DNA from: a virus
Strand: one strand, 5' to 3'
DNA: 35,340 bases
Virus record (IMG/VR): IMGVR_UViG_3300008110_005814
Span: 1 to 35,340 of that record
Positions 15,430 through 23,477 of this stretch are shown here, piece after piece. The notes beneath the pieces were generated by a model that saw only the letters and a program-made list of their open reading frames with translations, made no database searches and had not been told where the DNA came from. How positions within the stretch are numbered: the stretch's first letter is position 1; every line of letters begins with the position of its first letter. The translations under genes and the position numbers were made by a program.

Positions 15430-15961
15430 AATATAATTCAGGATACTCAACTAAACAATGTACACCTTTATTATTCATAGCATATTTGTATGATAGTTCG
15501 ATATCTTGCCAAGATTTTAAATCGTGAAATTCTATATTTTTACAAATACTTTTAAATTCTTCCAAATAGTTACCCTTATGTTGATGTCCTGGATCCAATG
15601 GTTTATCAGAACCTTTACCTAACCTAATTAAGACATGGGGTTTAACACCTGTCATCATTTCATACTTATCTAAATGATTTACCATTTGGTTAGTAGCTGA
15701 AATAATAAAATCCCAACGAGGATAGAATGTTACAACTAATTTACCCGCCATTGCCAATCCTAAACTCATACCCATTTGTGTTTCTTCCATAACGGGTAAT
15801 TCAATCATAAGATTTTTATCAACATTATCTAACGTTGTGCTCATAGGATTTCCTCTATAAACTATTTGTTGGCCTATAAAAATTACATTTTCTTTTTTTG
15901 CCAACTCCTCCATCATCTTTGATAAGGTGTCTTTATAGGGAGTATATTCTGGTGAACTCAT
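15419..15961 (-). CDS. TPP-dependent enzyme, pyrimidine-binding (E1-beta-like) subunit
   Basis: The 180-residue protein matches the pyrimidine-binding domain of transketolase / 2-oxoacid dehydrogenase E1-beta: PVMEETQMGMSLGLAMAG (56-73) includes the conserved Glu that activates thiamine diphosphate, followed by VVTFYPRWDFIISATNQ (76-92). It lacks the C-terminal transketolase domain of full E1-beta, so it is a minimal subunit. Its likely partner, the diphosphate-binding subunit, is encoded at 22845-23477, about 7 kb upstream. Together they would form a 2-oxoacid decarboxylase- or transketolase-like enzyme, perhaps making a modified sugar or its acyl group. The substrate is unknown. Confidence 0.75.
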   Translation of the reverse strand: MSSPEYTPYKDTLSKMMEELAKKENVIFIGQQIVYRGNPMSTTLDNVDKNLMIELPVMEETQMGMSLGLAMAGKLVVTFYPRWDFIISATNQMVNHLDKYEMMTGVKPHVLIRLGKGSDKPLDPGHQHKGNYLEEFKSICKNIEFHDLKSWQDIELSYKYAMNNKGVHCLVEYPELYYGA

Positions 15962-16860
15962 ATAATATATTTTATTAATTCTTCGTTTACAAATTTATTA
16001 TTTATTATTGATGATGGATGCCCATACCAATCAAAATTACCACTTACATTTTCACTAAATAAAACTTTTTTTAATCCATTATAATTATCTAATTCCGCTT
16101 GCTTTTTAATAGCGTATTCATATAACCCACCCTTTCTTAATCCCTCATCTTCGTAAAACCAAAATTTATCAAATGGTATTTTATCTAAATAAATTTTAAA
16201 GTATTCACTCTGATTGTAATAATAATCAAAACCTTCGTTTAAACAAATTTCACCTTCGTAAACATTTCTCGAATAGAACTCAGGCTCATAAAATATATCT
16301 TTTATTGTAAAATACTTATAATCAATTTTTTCACTATCTAAATAATTTGATAAATCTAACACCGTTTCAACAAATGAATATGAATGCTGTTTACTTAATT
16401 TTATATGTAAGGTTTTTAAAATATTATCTATTCCCAAATACTTTGAATTATTAACTTCATAATATCCACCTGTCAAAAACCAAAACTCATTCTTGTAATT
16501 TTTTGGATTGGGTAAATAATTGTTTGTGTGAGAACCAATTTCAAGTTCTCCATAATAATCTTTTATCAAAAATGAATGTCTATAAGGTTGTGTCCATTGA
16601 GTAAAAACTTTATCAACTATACCACCATTTTTTTTAATGTATTCAACCCAATATGTTACAGTTCTTTTAATAGTATTATTATCATTAGTTGGATTACCTA
16701 AATTTAATACTACATAATCTTCCCCTAATTTATATTGTAACCATTCAGGCCACTGCCACTCTTCCCTATTATTATCTTTTTTTAGATGGTTAAGTGGTTT
16801 TAAATTAGTAAAAGAACATCCACTACATATAATGTATTTTTTATCCTTTAAGATATACAC
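15958..16860 (-). CDS. SGNH-hydrolase-like protein (copy 2)
   Basis: The 300-residue protein begins with a strand and nucleophile block SGCSFTN (Ser16), has LGNPTNDNNTIKR (about 74-86) resembling the Gly/Asn oxyanion block, and ends with WYGHPSSIINNKFVNEEL, where the His of GHPS takes the place of the usual DxxH. It is a close relative of the protein at 17794-18696 in length and in all three blocks. The start is GTG at 16860, needed to include the first strand; no ATG is available. It overlaps the preceding SDR gene by 20 bases. It is probably an esterase or acyltransferase for sugars; the missing Asp before the His leaves activity uncertain. Confidence 0.65.
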   Translation of the reverse strand: MYILKDKKYIICSGCSFTNLKPLNHLKKDNNREEWQWPEWLQYKLGEDYVVLNLGNPTNDNNTIKRTVTYWVEYIKKNGGIVDKVFTQWTQPYRHSFLIKDYYGELEIGSHTNNYLPNPKNYKNEFWFLTGGYYEVNNSKYLGIDNILKTLHIKLSKQHSYSFVETVLDLSNYLDSEKIDYKYFTIKDIFYEPEFYSRNVYEGEICLNEGFDYYYNQSEYFKIYLDKIPFDKFWFYEDEGLRKGGLYEYAIKKQAELDNYNGLKKVLFSENVSGNFDWYGHPSSIINNKFVNEELIKYII

Positions 16861-17797
16861 TCTTATACCAATTTATAGTTTTTTCTAATCCTTCGTAAAT
16901 TGTGGTTTTTGCACCCCAACCTAATTTATCAAATATTTTAAACGAATCAATTAACCTCACCGGAATCATCGGAGCCTTATTATTTACATATTCAATCGGA
17001 GATTCTAAACCTTCAATTTCTTTCAATACATTAATAACATGATTTACTGAATAGCCTGAATTAGAACCCACATTATAGATTTCATGCCCTTCTTCCTTTT
17101 CCATAATAACCTGCAATGCTTCTACAAAATCTTCAACATAAAGAAGGTCTCTCACTTCAGTACCATCTCCCCATACAGGAATTGGATTTAATCTAGTTGC
17201 AACTTTAATAATAGAAGCGGGTGTAACGTGGCATTTATCCAAATCATATTTATCATGCGGCCCATATAAATTTGCTGGTCTAACAATTACGGTCTGCATT
17301 GGATTGATAAGGATTTCAGAATACATCTTACAAAGAACTTCTGCATATCGTTTCATCCAACCTACCGGATAATAAGTTTTATAGATTGATTCGTATAGAA
17401 AATCGGATTCACAAACTGGTCTATCACCGCTTTCTGGATAAATTGTAGATGATGATAAGAATATAAATTTCTTTATCTTATTCTTATACGCCTTCTCTAA
17501 TGTTAATGCGTTTATTATTACATTAGGAGTAACATGAAGTAGAGGAGCATAAATTGTATCAACTGCATTAGAAGTTGAGGCTGCACAATGAAACACCACA
17601 TCAACTCCCTCCATAATTTGATTAACAAAATTTTCATCTCTTAAATCTCCCTGAACTGATTCACCGAAACCTTCTAAATTTCGAGTGTATCCATGATTAC
17701 GAAGGTTTTTATATCCTTCGTTGTATAATCTTTCTGCCAAATTTCTTCCTACGAAACCGGTAGCACCTAATATTAGGATTTTGCTTTCTTTATTCAT
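16841..17797 (-). CDS. NAD-dependent epimerase/dehydratase (extended SDR)
   Basis: The 318-residue protein has the Rossmann motif GATGFVG (11-17), DLRD after the second strand, FHCAAS, and FLSSSTIY, RPANLYGP, VWGDGTEVRDLLYVED, all typical of nucleotide-sugar epimerases and dehydratases (GDP-fucose synthase, UDP-glucose epimerase groups). The usual catalytic YxxxK reads VGWMK, with Lys in place but Val where Tyr is expected; two tyrosines lie just before. It overlaps both SGNH neighbours (4 and 20 bases), forming an SDR-SGNH pair repeated from 17794-19600. It probably modifies a nucleotide sugar; the exact product is unknown. Confidence 0.82.
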   Translation of the reverse strand: MNKESKILILGATGFVGRNLAERLYNEGYKNLRNHGYTRNLEGFGESVQGDLRDENFVNQIMEGVDVVFHCAASTSNAVDTIYAPLLHVTPNVIINALTLEKAYKNKIKKFIFLSSSTIYPESGDRPVCESDFLYESIYKTYYPVGWMKRYAEVLCKMYSEILINPMQTVIVRPANLYGPHDKYDLDKCHVTPASIIKVATRLNPIPVWGDGTEVRDLLYVEDFVEALQVIMEKEEGHEIYNVGSNSGYSVNHVINVLKEIEGLESPIEYVNNKAPMIPVRLIDSFKIFDKLGWGAKTTIYEGLEKTINWYKSVYLKG

Positions 17798-18696
17798 ATA
17801 ACTTCTTTTAATAAAATATCATTAACAAATTTTTTCCAAGTTTTTGTAGAGGGATGTCCCGCTACTATTGTATTACCTTCTATCCACCTATCTTCTTCTA
17901 TATTATCATATATCCACTCATATACTCCTCCATATTCACCATATTCATTCTTATAAAACCAACACCATTTATCCCAATCAATTAAATCATAAAATCTTTT
18001 AATATAAAGGAGATGTTCAAATCTTTTCTCACTACCTCTATAATTAAATTTTTTTTCAGAATATAATTTTTGAAGTATTGGTTCAACTTCCTCATATCTT
18101 AATGGATTGATAACCACTTCATTATTTTCTATCTGTCCATCAAATATACATTCTTCGGTTGATAAATTATCTTTTATAAAAAAAGTTTTTAGTTTAATTC
18201 CTTTACTTTCCACAAAACAAATAAGATAATGAAACCATTCTAAAAAAGAAAGTGTATCTTCTTCATCACTTTGAACCCATTTTATTTTTGATTTAAAGAA
18301 TTCCTTTTCTTTTTCAAAATCATCTTTTTCTTCCATCCAACCGTAATAAAAATTACCACTCAAAGCGTAAAATCCATTTTCATAATTCGTATAAGTATAA
18401 TCAGTTTTATGAACAGTTGAATTTGGTATAGTTGGAATGTAAATCGAATCCCTATTGAAAAATGTCCAACATGCTAATAAAGTTATATCACTTATACCTT
18501 TATCTAACAATTCATTTGCTTTATAAATTAAACTTCTAACAATAGTTTTTACATCATTTGTAGGTGAGCCAACATTATATACATTTTGATAATGCTCTTT
18601 TAAATGTTCTGGCCAAAAATAACTCTTCTTATCTAACGTCGCGTGGAAATTAGTAAAAGAACAACCACTACAAATTATGTGAGATGTAGTATTCAT
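17794..18696 (-). CDS. SGNH-hydrolase-like protein (copy 1)
   Basis: The 300-residue protein shows ICSGCSFTNF (Ser13), VGSPTNDVKTIVRS (a Gly/Asn block) and AGHPSTKTWKKFVND at the end, the same three blocks as the copy at 15958-16860. Middle parts differ but keep aromatic-rich segments and a WFYKNEYGEYGGVYEW stretch matched by WFYEDEGLRKGGLYEY in the other copy. It overlaps the upstream SDR by 29 bases and the downstream SDR by 4 bases (ATGA). It has no signal peptide. It is likely an O-acyl esterase or transferase acting on a cytoplasmic sugar; the final block has His but not the usual Asp. Confidence 0.66.
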   Translation of the reverse strand: MNTTSHIICSGCSFTNFHATLDKKSYFWPEHLKEHYQNVYNVGSPTNDVKTIVRSLIYKANELLDKGISDITLLACWTFFNRDSIYIPTIPNSTVHKTDYTYTNYENGFYALSGNFYYGWMEEKDDFEKEKEFFKSKIKWVQSDEEDTLSFLEWFHYLICFVESKGIKLKTFFIKDNLSTEECIFDGQIENNEVVINPLRYEEVEPILQKLYSEKKFNYRGSEKRFEHLLYIKRFYDLIDWDKWCWFYKNEYGEYGGVYEWIYDNIEEDRWIEGNTIVAGHPSTKTWKKFVNDILLKEVI

Positions 18697-19600
18697 AGGT
18701 TTTTTCTAATGCTTTTTCAAATCCCAATTTTGGTAATAATCCAACTTGCTCTTGCTTAGTTGTATCCATTTGTCTTCTACTATCCCCATTTGGTTTAGAT
18801 GTATTCCAATCTATTTTCAAATCTTTCCCACTAATTCTAATAAGAGATTCTATCATTTGTTTTATAGTAATTTCTTCCCCCGCTCCAAAGTTAATTGTGG
18901 TGTGTAGTTTTCTTTTATATAAATCTAAAACTGCATCTGCCACATCTCCTCCATATACGAAATCTCTAATAGGAGAACCATCGCCCCACGCTTCTATCGA
19001 ATCACCCTTTGCTTCTACAATCTTTTTAATAGTAGATGCAATTACAGTACCCTTACCACTAAAATCATCATATTCTCCAAATATATTTGCAGGTCTAATG
19101 ATTGCCCAATTGTGATAATTGTATTGAACTCTATACGCTTCTAATAAAATTTCACCCATTCTTTTACTCCACGATGGAAACCAGTCTGCTTCACCAGGTA
19201 ATGTTTTCCATACTGAATCCTCAACAAATGTTTCAGCAGGTGCATAAACTCCTACTGAACTCATAAACACTAACCAAATGTTATTTTTAGCACATTGATT
19301 GATTATTTCGGTATTTATTTTAAATGATGGATATAAAAAATCAACTGGCTTTTCTTTTGCTCTAACGGGTGAACCCTTTACACCAAAACAATTAAATACT
19401 ACATCAAACTTATTAATAAACAAAGATTCAATTGCAAATGGTTTTGTCAAATCCTCTTGAATAAATTCCCAACCAACCGATGGTAGATGTTTTCCTTTTT
19501 TTAAATCAACCCCAATAACCTTATAACCTTCATTGAGGCACTTCTTCAGTAAATGTGTTCCTACTAAACCATTTACACCTGTTATTAAAACTTTTTTCAT
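18668..19600 (-). CDS. NAD-dependent epimerase/dehydratase (extended SDR)
   Basis: The 310-residue protein has a complete Rossmann motif GVNGLVG (8-14), VDLKK with the acidic end of strand 2 (Asp32), FNCFGVKG, FMSSVGVYAP, RPANIFGEYDDF and AWGDGSPIRDFVYGGD. The catalytic site reads PSWSK where YxxxK is expected, so the Tyr is replaced by Pro while the Lys and the following RMGE are kept. It starts one base before the stop of the glycosyltransferase-like gene at 19601 and overlaps the SGNH gene by 29 bases. Role: nucleotide-sugar modification. Without the Tyr it may bind NAD(P) and sugar but catalyse differently. Confidence 0.82.
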   Translation of the reverse strand: MKKVLITGVNGLVGTHLLKKCLNEGYKVIGVDLKKGKHLPSVGWEFIQEDLTKPFAIESLFINKFDVVFNCFGVKGSPVRAKEKPVDFLYPSFKINTEIINQCAKNNIWLVFMSSVGVYAPAETFVEDSVWKTLPGEADWFPSWSKRMGEILLEAYRVQYNYHNWAIIRPANIFGEYDDFSGKGTVIASTIKKIVEAKGDSIEAWGDGSPIRDFVYGGDVADAVLDLYKRKLHTTINFGAGEEITIKQMIESLIRISGKDLKIDWNTSKPNGDSRRQMDTTKQEQVGLLPKLGFEKALEKTYEYYISHNL

Positions 19601-20794
19601 TTATAATTCTCTTAAATCGTTAATCGTTTCATCAATCATTTTTGAGAATGAATACTCAAAAAATTTCTCTTTATTCTTTTTAATCTTTTCTATATTGTTA
19701 TTATAAAAATTTATTATAGATTGTTCACCTAACTTATAAACTTTTCTAATCTGCCCTAATGCATCATTTAATCTTTTTTGATTATCAGGCATCGAATCAA
19801 ATGAGTAATCAATAAGCGAATCGTATAATTCAAATCCTAATTCAGTAAGGTATTGATGAGAACCCATATCACCAATTATTAAAAAAGGGTGACAGTTTGC
19901 CAATGCCTTAAAACTTTTTTCAGTAAGATTTAAACTATTATTCTCAAATGAGGTTTCAGTTATAATGTTAAAATAAGTTTCAGAATAATGTGATTTAGTC
20001 GTATATTTTAGATTTGAAAATACGTCGTTTTGGTTATTAGGGTAATCCCAATCTAATACATTAAATCCAATTCTATCAAATTTATTATAATATGCAATTA
20101 AATCATACAGTTCAACTTCTTTTGATTCCAATTCCCTTCTATTAAAATTATCATTTTTAATTAATATGGAAACATATGTATCATCAATTAATCCATTTTT
20201 AATCAACCATAAAATAAGTTGAACTCTAAATGTTTTGGTAGTATTTTTATTATAACTTAAAAAGAATTTTTTCTTTTCAGAATTCAAATACTCATTTACA
20301 TTTAATAATCCGATTTCCGAGCCTCTACAATCAATGGATTCATATTTTATATCTCTATAATGGTCTACTAAAAATCCAAATAGATAAGGTTTATGAATTA
20401 CTTTAATTCCATGCTTATTAAATAATTCGGAATATTTGTTATTAGTAGCAACAACTATTTGATTAATGGCTAAGTTAAACTTATCCTTAAATAATATTAA
20501 TCTGGAAAAAAATGGATTTTGATTAGTTCCTTCGTGAAAATTGGAAAATACAATTTTAACATTTGGTTTATCCTTTACCATTTCAAATACTTTTTCAAAG
20601 TATTCTTTGTTGCTATCTATTACATTTGAATTCATTTCACCTATTATGGACAAATTCCATATAATAGGTTCTTCATTATTTAATTCAAATATTGGATTGG
20701 CAAATCCATAGTTCCAATCTAAATTTGATATATGACAAAAGGGATACCCATTGGGTATATTCTTAAAATCAGTATTCTCATAATAAAATTTCAT
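19601..20794 (-). CDS. putative glycosyltransferase (TEKxFKP-like family, copy 2)
   Basis: The 397-residue protein keeps the family core: KKKFFLSYNKNTTKTFRVQL (about 175-194), FNIITETSFENNSLNLTEKSFKALANCHPFLIIG as separate strands and helices (TEKSFKA near 300), LGFELYDSLIDYSFD, then a Lys-rich helical end. The ITETSFEN..LTEKSFK motif also occurs almost word for word in the copy at 21592. In fucosyltransferase-like GT-B enzymes a similar E..f..EK...al motif binds the nucleotide sugar; this is an analogy. It lies between the sulfotransferase-like and SDR genes, overlapping the former by 17 bases. Confidence 0.62.
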   Translation of the reverse strand: MKFYYENTDFKNIPNGYPFCHISNLDWNYGFANPIFELNNEEPIIWNLSIIGEMNSNVIDSNKEYFEKVFEMVKDKPNVKIVFSNFHEGTNQNPFFSRLILFKDKFNLAINQIVVATNNKYSELFNKHGIKVIHKPYLFGFLVDHYRDIKYESIDCRGSEIGLLNVNEYLNSEKKKFFLSYNKNTTKTFRVQLILWLIKNGLIDDTYVSILIKNDNFNRRELESKEVELYDLIAYYNKFDRIGFNVLDWDYPNNQNDVFSNLKYTTKSHYSETYFNIITETSFENNSLNLTEKSFKALANCHPFLIIGDMGSHQYLTELGFELYDSLIDYSFDSMPDNQKRLNDALGQIRKVYKLGEQSIINFYNNNIEKIKKNKEKFFEYSFSKMIDETINDLREL

Positions 20795-21602
20795 ATTCGG
20801 CCTTTATTTTGTCATAGTATTCATTCTCTGAATCAAAGTATAAAGATAATTCTTTTATTTCAGATTTCCAAATTTCAATGTTATCTTTAAATACCTGATA
20901 AAATATATTATTTTTTTCAGAATGTTTAAATTTATTCATTTCCTGTTCATACCCCCAATCAATTAATTCTTTTGTTTTAAGGTATTCATCAAATGAATTA
21001 ATATCTATATATGTTATCTTTGCTCCCAAATCCCTTAATTGATTCATATATAAATAAGCGTAGTAGTGGTGGCGCTCAACATGAGAATCTTTATAGATAG
21101 CATAATTTAATACATATTTTTCTATTAAAACTTTTAGGCAATCAACATCTTTTGTATTAAGATACTTTACAAATAGATTCAAAAAATTATCTATATTTGA
21201 TTGTAGTTCTATTTCACTTATATTGTGTTCAAAATATGATTTCATAAATTCTTTTCCATCATGTTTTAAATTAACAGCTCTCTGATGTATAATACCAAAC
21301 ATTGTAGTTAAACCTGATATGAATCTACTTTGAGGATTACGAACAAAGAATACTACATCTTTGTTTTTAAATAAATTTTTGTAAGCATGTTCAACAAATT
21401 CTGAACGTGTTTGAAAACGCATCGAATCAAGCTCTACCTCTTCCAATTTATTATTAAACGGATAACCATAGTTTTGGAATTGTAAATTATTTGATACCGA
21501 TTTTAAAAACCTACTACCTACCTTAGCGGATGTCACTAAAACAATGTTGTCATTAGTAAAATACTTATAACTGGTCGTAAATTCTTTTTCTTTATTTGAC
21601 AT
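20778..21602 (-). CDS. sulfotransferase-like protein
   Basis: The 274-residue protein has the two PAPS-binding signatures of sulfotransferases: VTSAKVGSRFLKSV (23-36), where Lys27 and Ser30 fit the 5'-phosphosulfate loop, and VVFFVRNPQSRFISG (83-97), the 3'-phosphate loop with Arg88 and Ser97. The C-terminal half is helical with aromatic residues. Such enzymes move sulfate from PAPS to a sugar or other hydroxyl group. No PAPS-making gene is in the window, so the donor would come from the host. It lies between two glycosyltransferase-like genes with short overlaps, which suggests sulfation of the same glycan. Confidence 0.75.
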   Translation of the reverse strand: MSNKEKEFTTSYKYFTNDNIVLVTSAKVGSRFLKSVSNNLQFQNYGYPFNNKLEEVELDSMRFQTRSEFVEHAYKNLFKNKDVVFFVRNPQSRFISGLTTMFGIIHQRAVNLKHDGKEFMKSYFEHNISEIELQSNIDNFLNLFVKYLNTKDVDCLKVLIEKYVLNYAIYKDSHVERHHYYAYLYMNQLRDLGAKITYIDINSFDEYLKTKELIDWGYEQEMNKFKHSEKNNIFYQVFKDNIEIWKSEIKELSLYFDSENEYYDKIKAEYEILL

Positions 21603-22860
21603 TTGTTAATGATTTAAAATAATTTTTACAGCTCTCTCTTTCCCAAAAATTAAGAAAATGAGATTGATTATATAATAATATATCCTTTGCTTCCGAATAT
21701 ATTTTTTTAAGATTAGATTTATTTAATTCTTTTACCACCTCAACTACATTTACCATTCTATCTCTAACATCAAATATTTCATCATAGTCTTCACTCCAAA
21801 AATCATTAAATGTTTTGAACCCATAACTTCTTAATCTCTTTAGATGTTGATATGGTGCTAAAAATATACCTAAATGTAAATTGATAAATGGTTTAAAACT
21901 TTTTTCAGTTAGGTGTTCTTCGTTATTTTCAAACGATGTTTCGGTTATTAAAGAACAATATGAATTTATATAACTATCTTTAAAATGAGTAGTTTTAGTA
22001 TCACCGAAAAAATTATATAAATTTTTGGATATAGGTTCGTATTCACTTTTCTTTTTGGTATAAAAAAAGTATTTTAAAAACCTTTCATATTCAATTAGAG
22101 AATTTCTATCAAAAAATTTTGAAAAGTGTTCTATACTAAAAATGTTCTTTCCCTCTACATCTTTTTCGTTTCCATAAAATGGGGAAAACTCATATGGAGA
22201 AAATAATAATGACCAATCAGTATTGTAGATTAATTCGTTTTTATATAATCTAGCTAAAAAAGAAACTCTATGAGCTTTTGGAACTCTATTTAAACACAAA
22301 AAATTATATTTTCTTTCAGTAGTATTATCAAAAGTTTGTAATTCAAACCTATAACCTAAATCGTTAATTTTGTTCTCCTTTAATGCCTTATTAACAACCA
22401 AAGAAGTATGTTCTAATAACCAATCTGAAACATTGACGTTTAATCCAACATCTCCTATTGATTCTTTGTAATAATTTATTAAGTTTTTGTTTGCAAAGTA
22501 AATGTAGAACGAAGAGTGTGGTAAATTATTACAAATAATAAATTCATTTAGTTGCCGAAAAAAAGAGATATGGTCTCCTCCACCCTCATGTTCTCTTAAT
22601 AACAAAACTTTTAACTTTGAATTATGAATAAGAGATAGTATTGTTGGTGAAAAAAATCCTCCTTTAAAAATACAATTAAAATCAGTATTTAAATCAATTG
22701 GAAAATATATATTATCCAATCCCCCTAACTCATTTAGTTTGATGTTATTTACATTAATGTATTCACGACAATAAGGATGTCTACACCCAAAATTATTTCC
22801 GTTGGGTATAGGCCCTAAATCGTTCCACTCTTCAAATAATAAATTTAAAACGCTATCCAT
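21592..22860 (-). CDS. putative glycosyltransferase (TEKxFKP-like family, copy 1)
   Basis: The 422-residue protein carries the family core: RKYNFLCLNRVPKAHRVSFL (about 200-219), SLITETSFENNEEHLTEKSF with KPFINLHLGIFLAP following, then YGFKTFNDFWSEDYDEIFDVRDR and LLYNQSHFLNF near the end. The N-terminus contains LLREHEGGGDHISFF. The same core occurs at 14095 and 19601, with N-terminal halves that differ much more. A nucleotide-sugar-dependent transferase is likely by analogy with GT-B fucosyltransferase motifs and by the sugar-gene neighbourhood. It overlaps the TPP subunit by 16 bases and the sulfotransferase-like gene by 11 bases. Confidence 0.62.
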   Translation of the reverse strand: MDSVLNLLFEEWNDLGPIPNGNNFGCRHPYCREYINVNNIKLNELGGLDNIYFPIDLNTDFNCIFKGGFFSPTILSLIHNSKLKVLLLREHEGGGDHISFFRQLNEFIICNNLPHSSFYIYFANKNLINYYKESIGDVGLNVNVSDWLLEHTSLVVNKALKENKINDLGYRFELQTFDNTTERKYNFLCLNRVPKAHRVSFLARLYKNELIYNTDWSLLFSPYEFSPFYGNEKDVEGKNIFSIEHFSKFFDRNSLIEYERFLKYFFYTKKKSEYEPISKNLYNFFGDTKTTHFKDSYINSYCSLITETSFENNEEHLTEKSFKPFINLHLGIFLAPYQHLKRLRSYGFKTFNDFWSEDYDEIFDVRDRMVNVVEVVKELNKSNLKKIYSEAKDILLYNQSHFLNFWERESCKNYFKSLTNVK

Positions 22861-23477
22861 TTTCCGCTTCCGTAATGTGGATATTTTGATTTGTATGTAT
22901 AATGTATTACATCAGATGGAATTTCTCTCTTAGTGTCATTCCATGTCTTTTCAGTTGGAGTGTATGTGGAAACTCCATTATCTTCCACAACAAAATATAA
23001 TGGTAATTGAAATCTCCTAGCGTATTTATGAACTTCATAAAAAATACCACTTTCAAAACTCATATCCCCAACAAATACCCATACTTTATCATCCCCACCA
23101 TCTTTTTTAATAGCAGATGCTACACCCAAAGCAATTGGTAATGTCCCACCTACAATTGCGGATGCATAGAATCGATTATCGTGGTCACACATTGTAATCG
23201 ATTTACCATCTTTAATTACTTCGGTAGCATAATCGGCGGATAATCCACTCAATACCCAGTGGTAGTGAGAACGCCATGTTGAAAAAACCCAATCGGTTTC
23301 TTTTATACGCTTGAATACTTCAATTAGTTCAGCTTCGTTTCCATTTGATAAATGAACCGGGCCTCTAATTTTACCGCCTTCCCATATATCAACTATACTT
23401 TGTTCAAACTGAATTAACTTTTCTACTGTCCAATCTATATCTCTAATGATTGGGTATTGTTCTAAATTTTTTATCAT
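22845..23477 (-). CDS. TPP-dependent enzyme, diphosphate-binding (E1-alpha-like) subunit
   Basis: The 210-residue protein matches the diphosphate-binding domain of TPP enzymes: SAIVGGTLPIALGVASAIK (106-124), then GDMSFESGIFYE (137-148), with VVEDNG (163-168) closing the GD...N metal/TPP motif. STWRSHYHWVLSG (67-79) resembles the His-containing segment of E1-alpha. At 210 residues it lacks the C-terminal part of normal E1-alpha (about 330 residues or more). It pairs logically with the pyrimidine-binding subunit at 15419-15961. It overlaps the aminotransferase-like gene by 4 bases. A keto-acid or keto-sugar intermediate shared with that gene is possible. Confidence 0.78.
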   Translation of the reverse strand: MIKNLEQYPIIRDIDWTVEKLIQFEQSIVDIWEGGKIRGPVHLSNGNEAELIEVFKRIKETDWVFSTWRSHYHWVLSGLSADYATEVIKDGKSITMCDHDNRFYASAIVGGTLPIALGVASAIKKDGGDDKVWVFVGDMSFESGIFYEVHKYARRFQLPLYFVVEDNGVSTYTPTEKTWNDTKREIPSDVIHYTYKSKYPHYGSGKWIAF

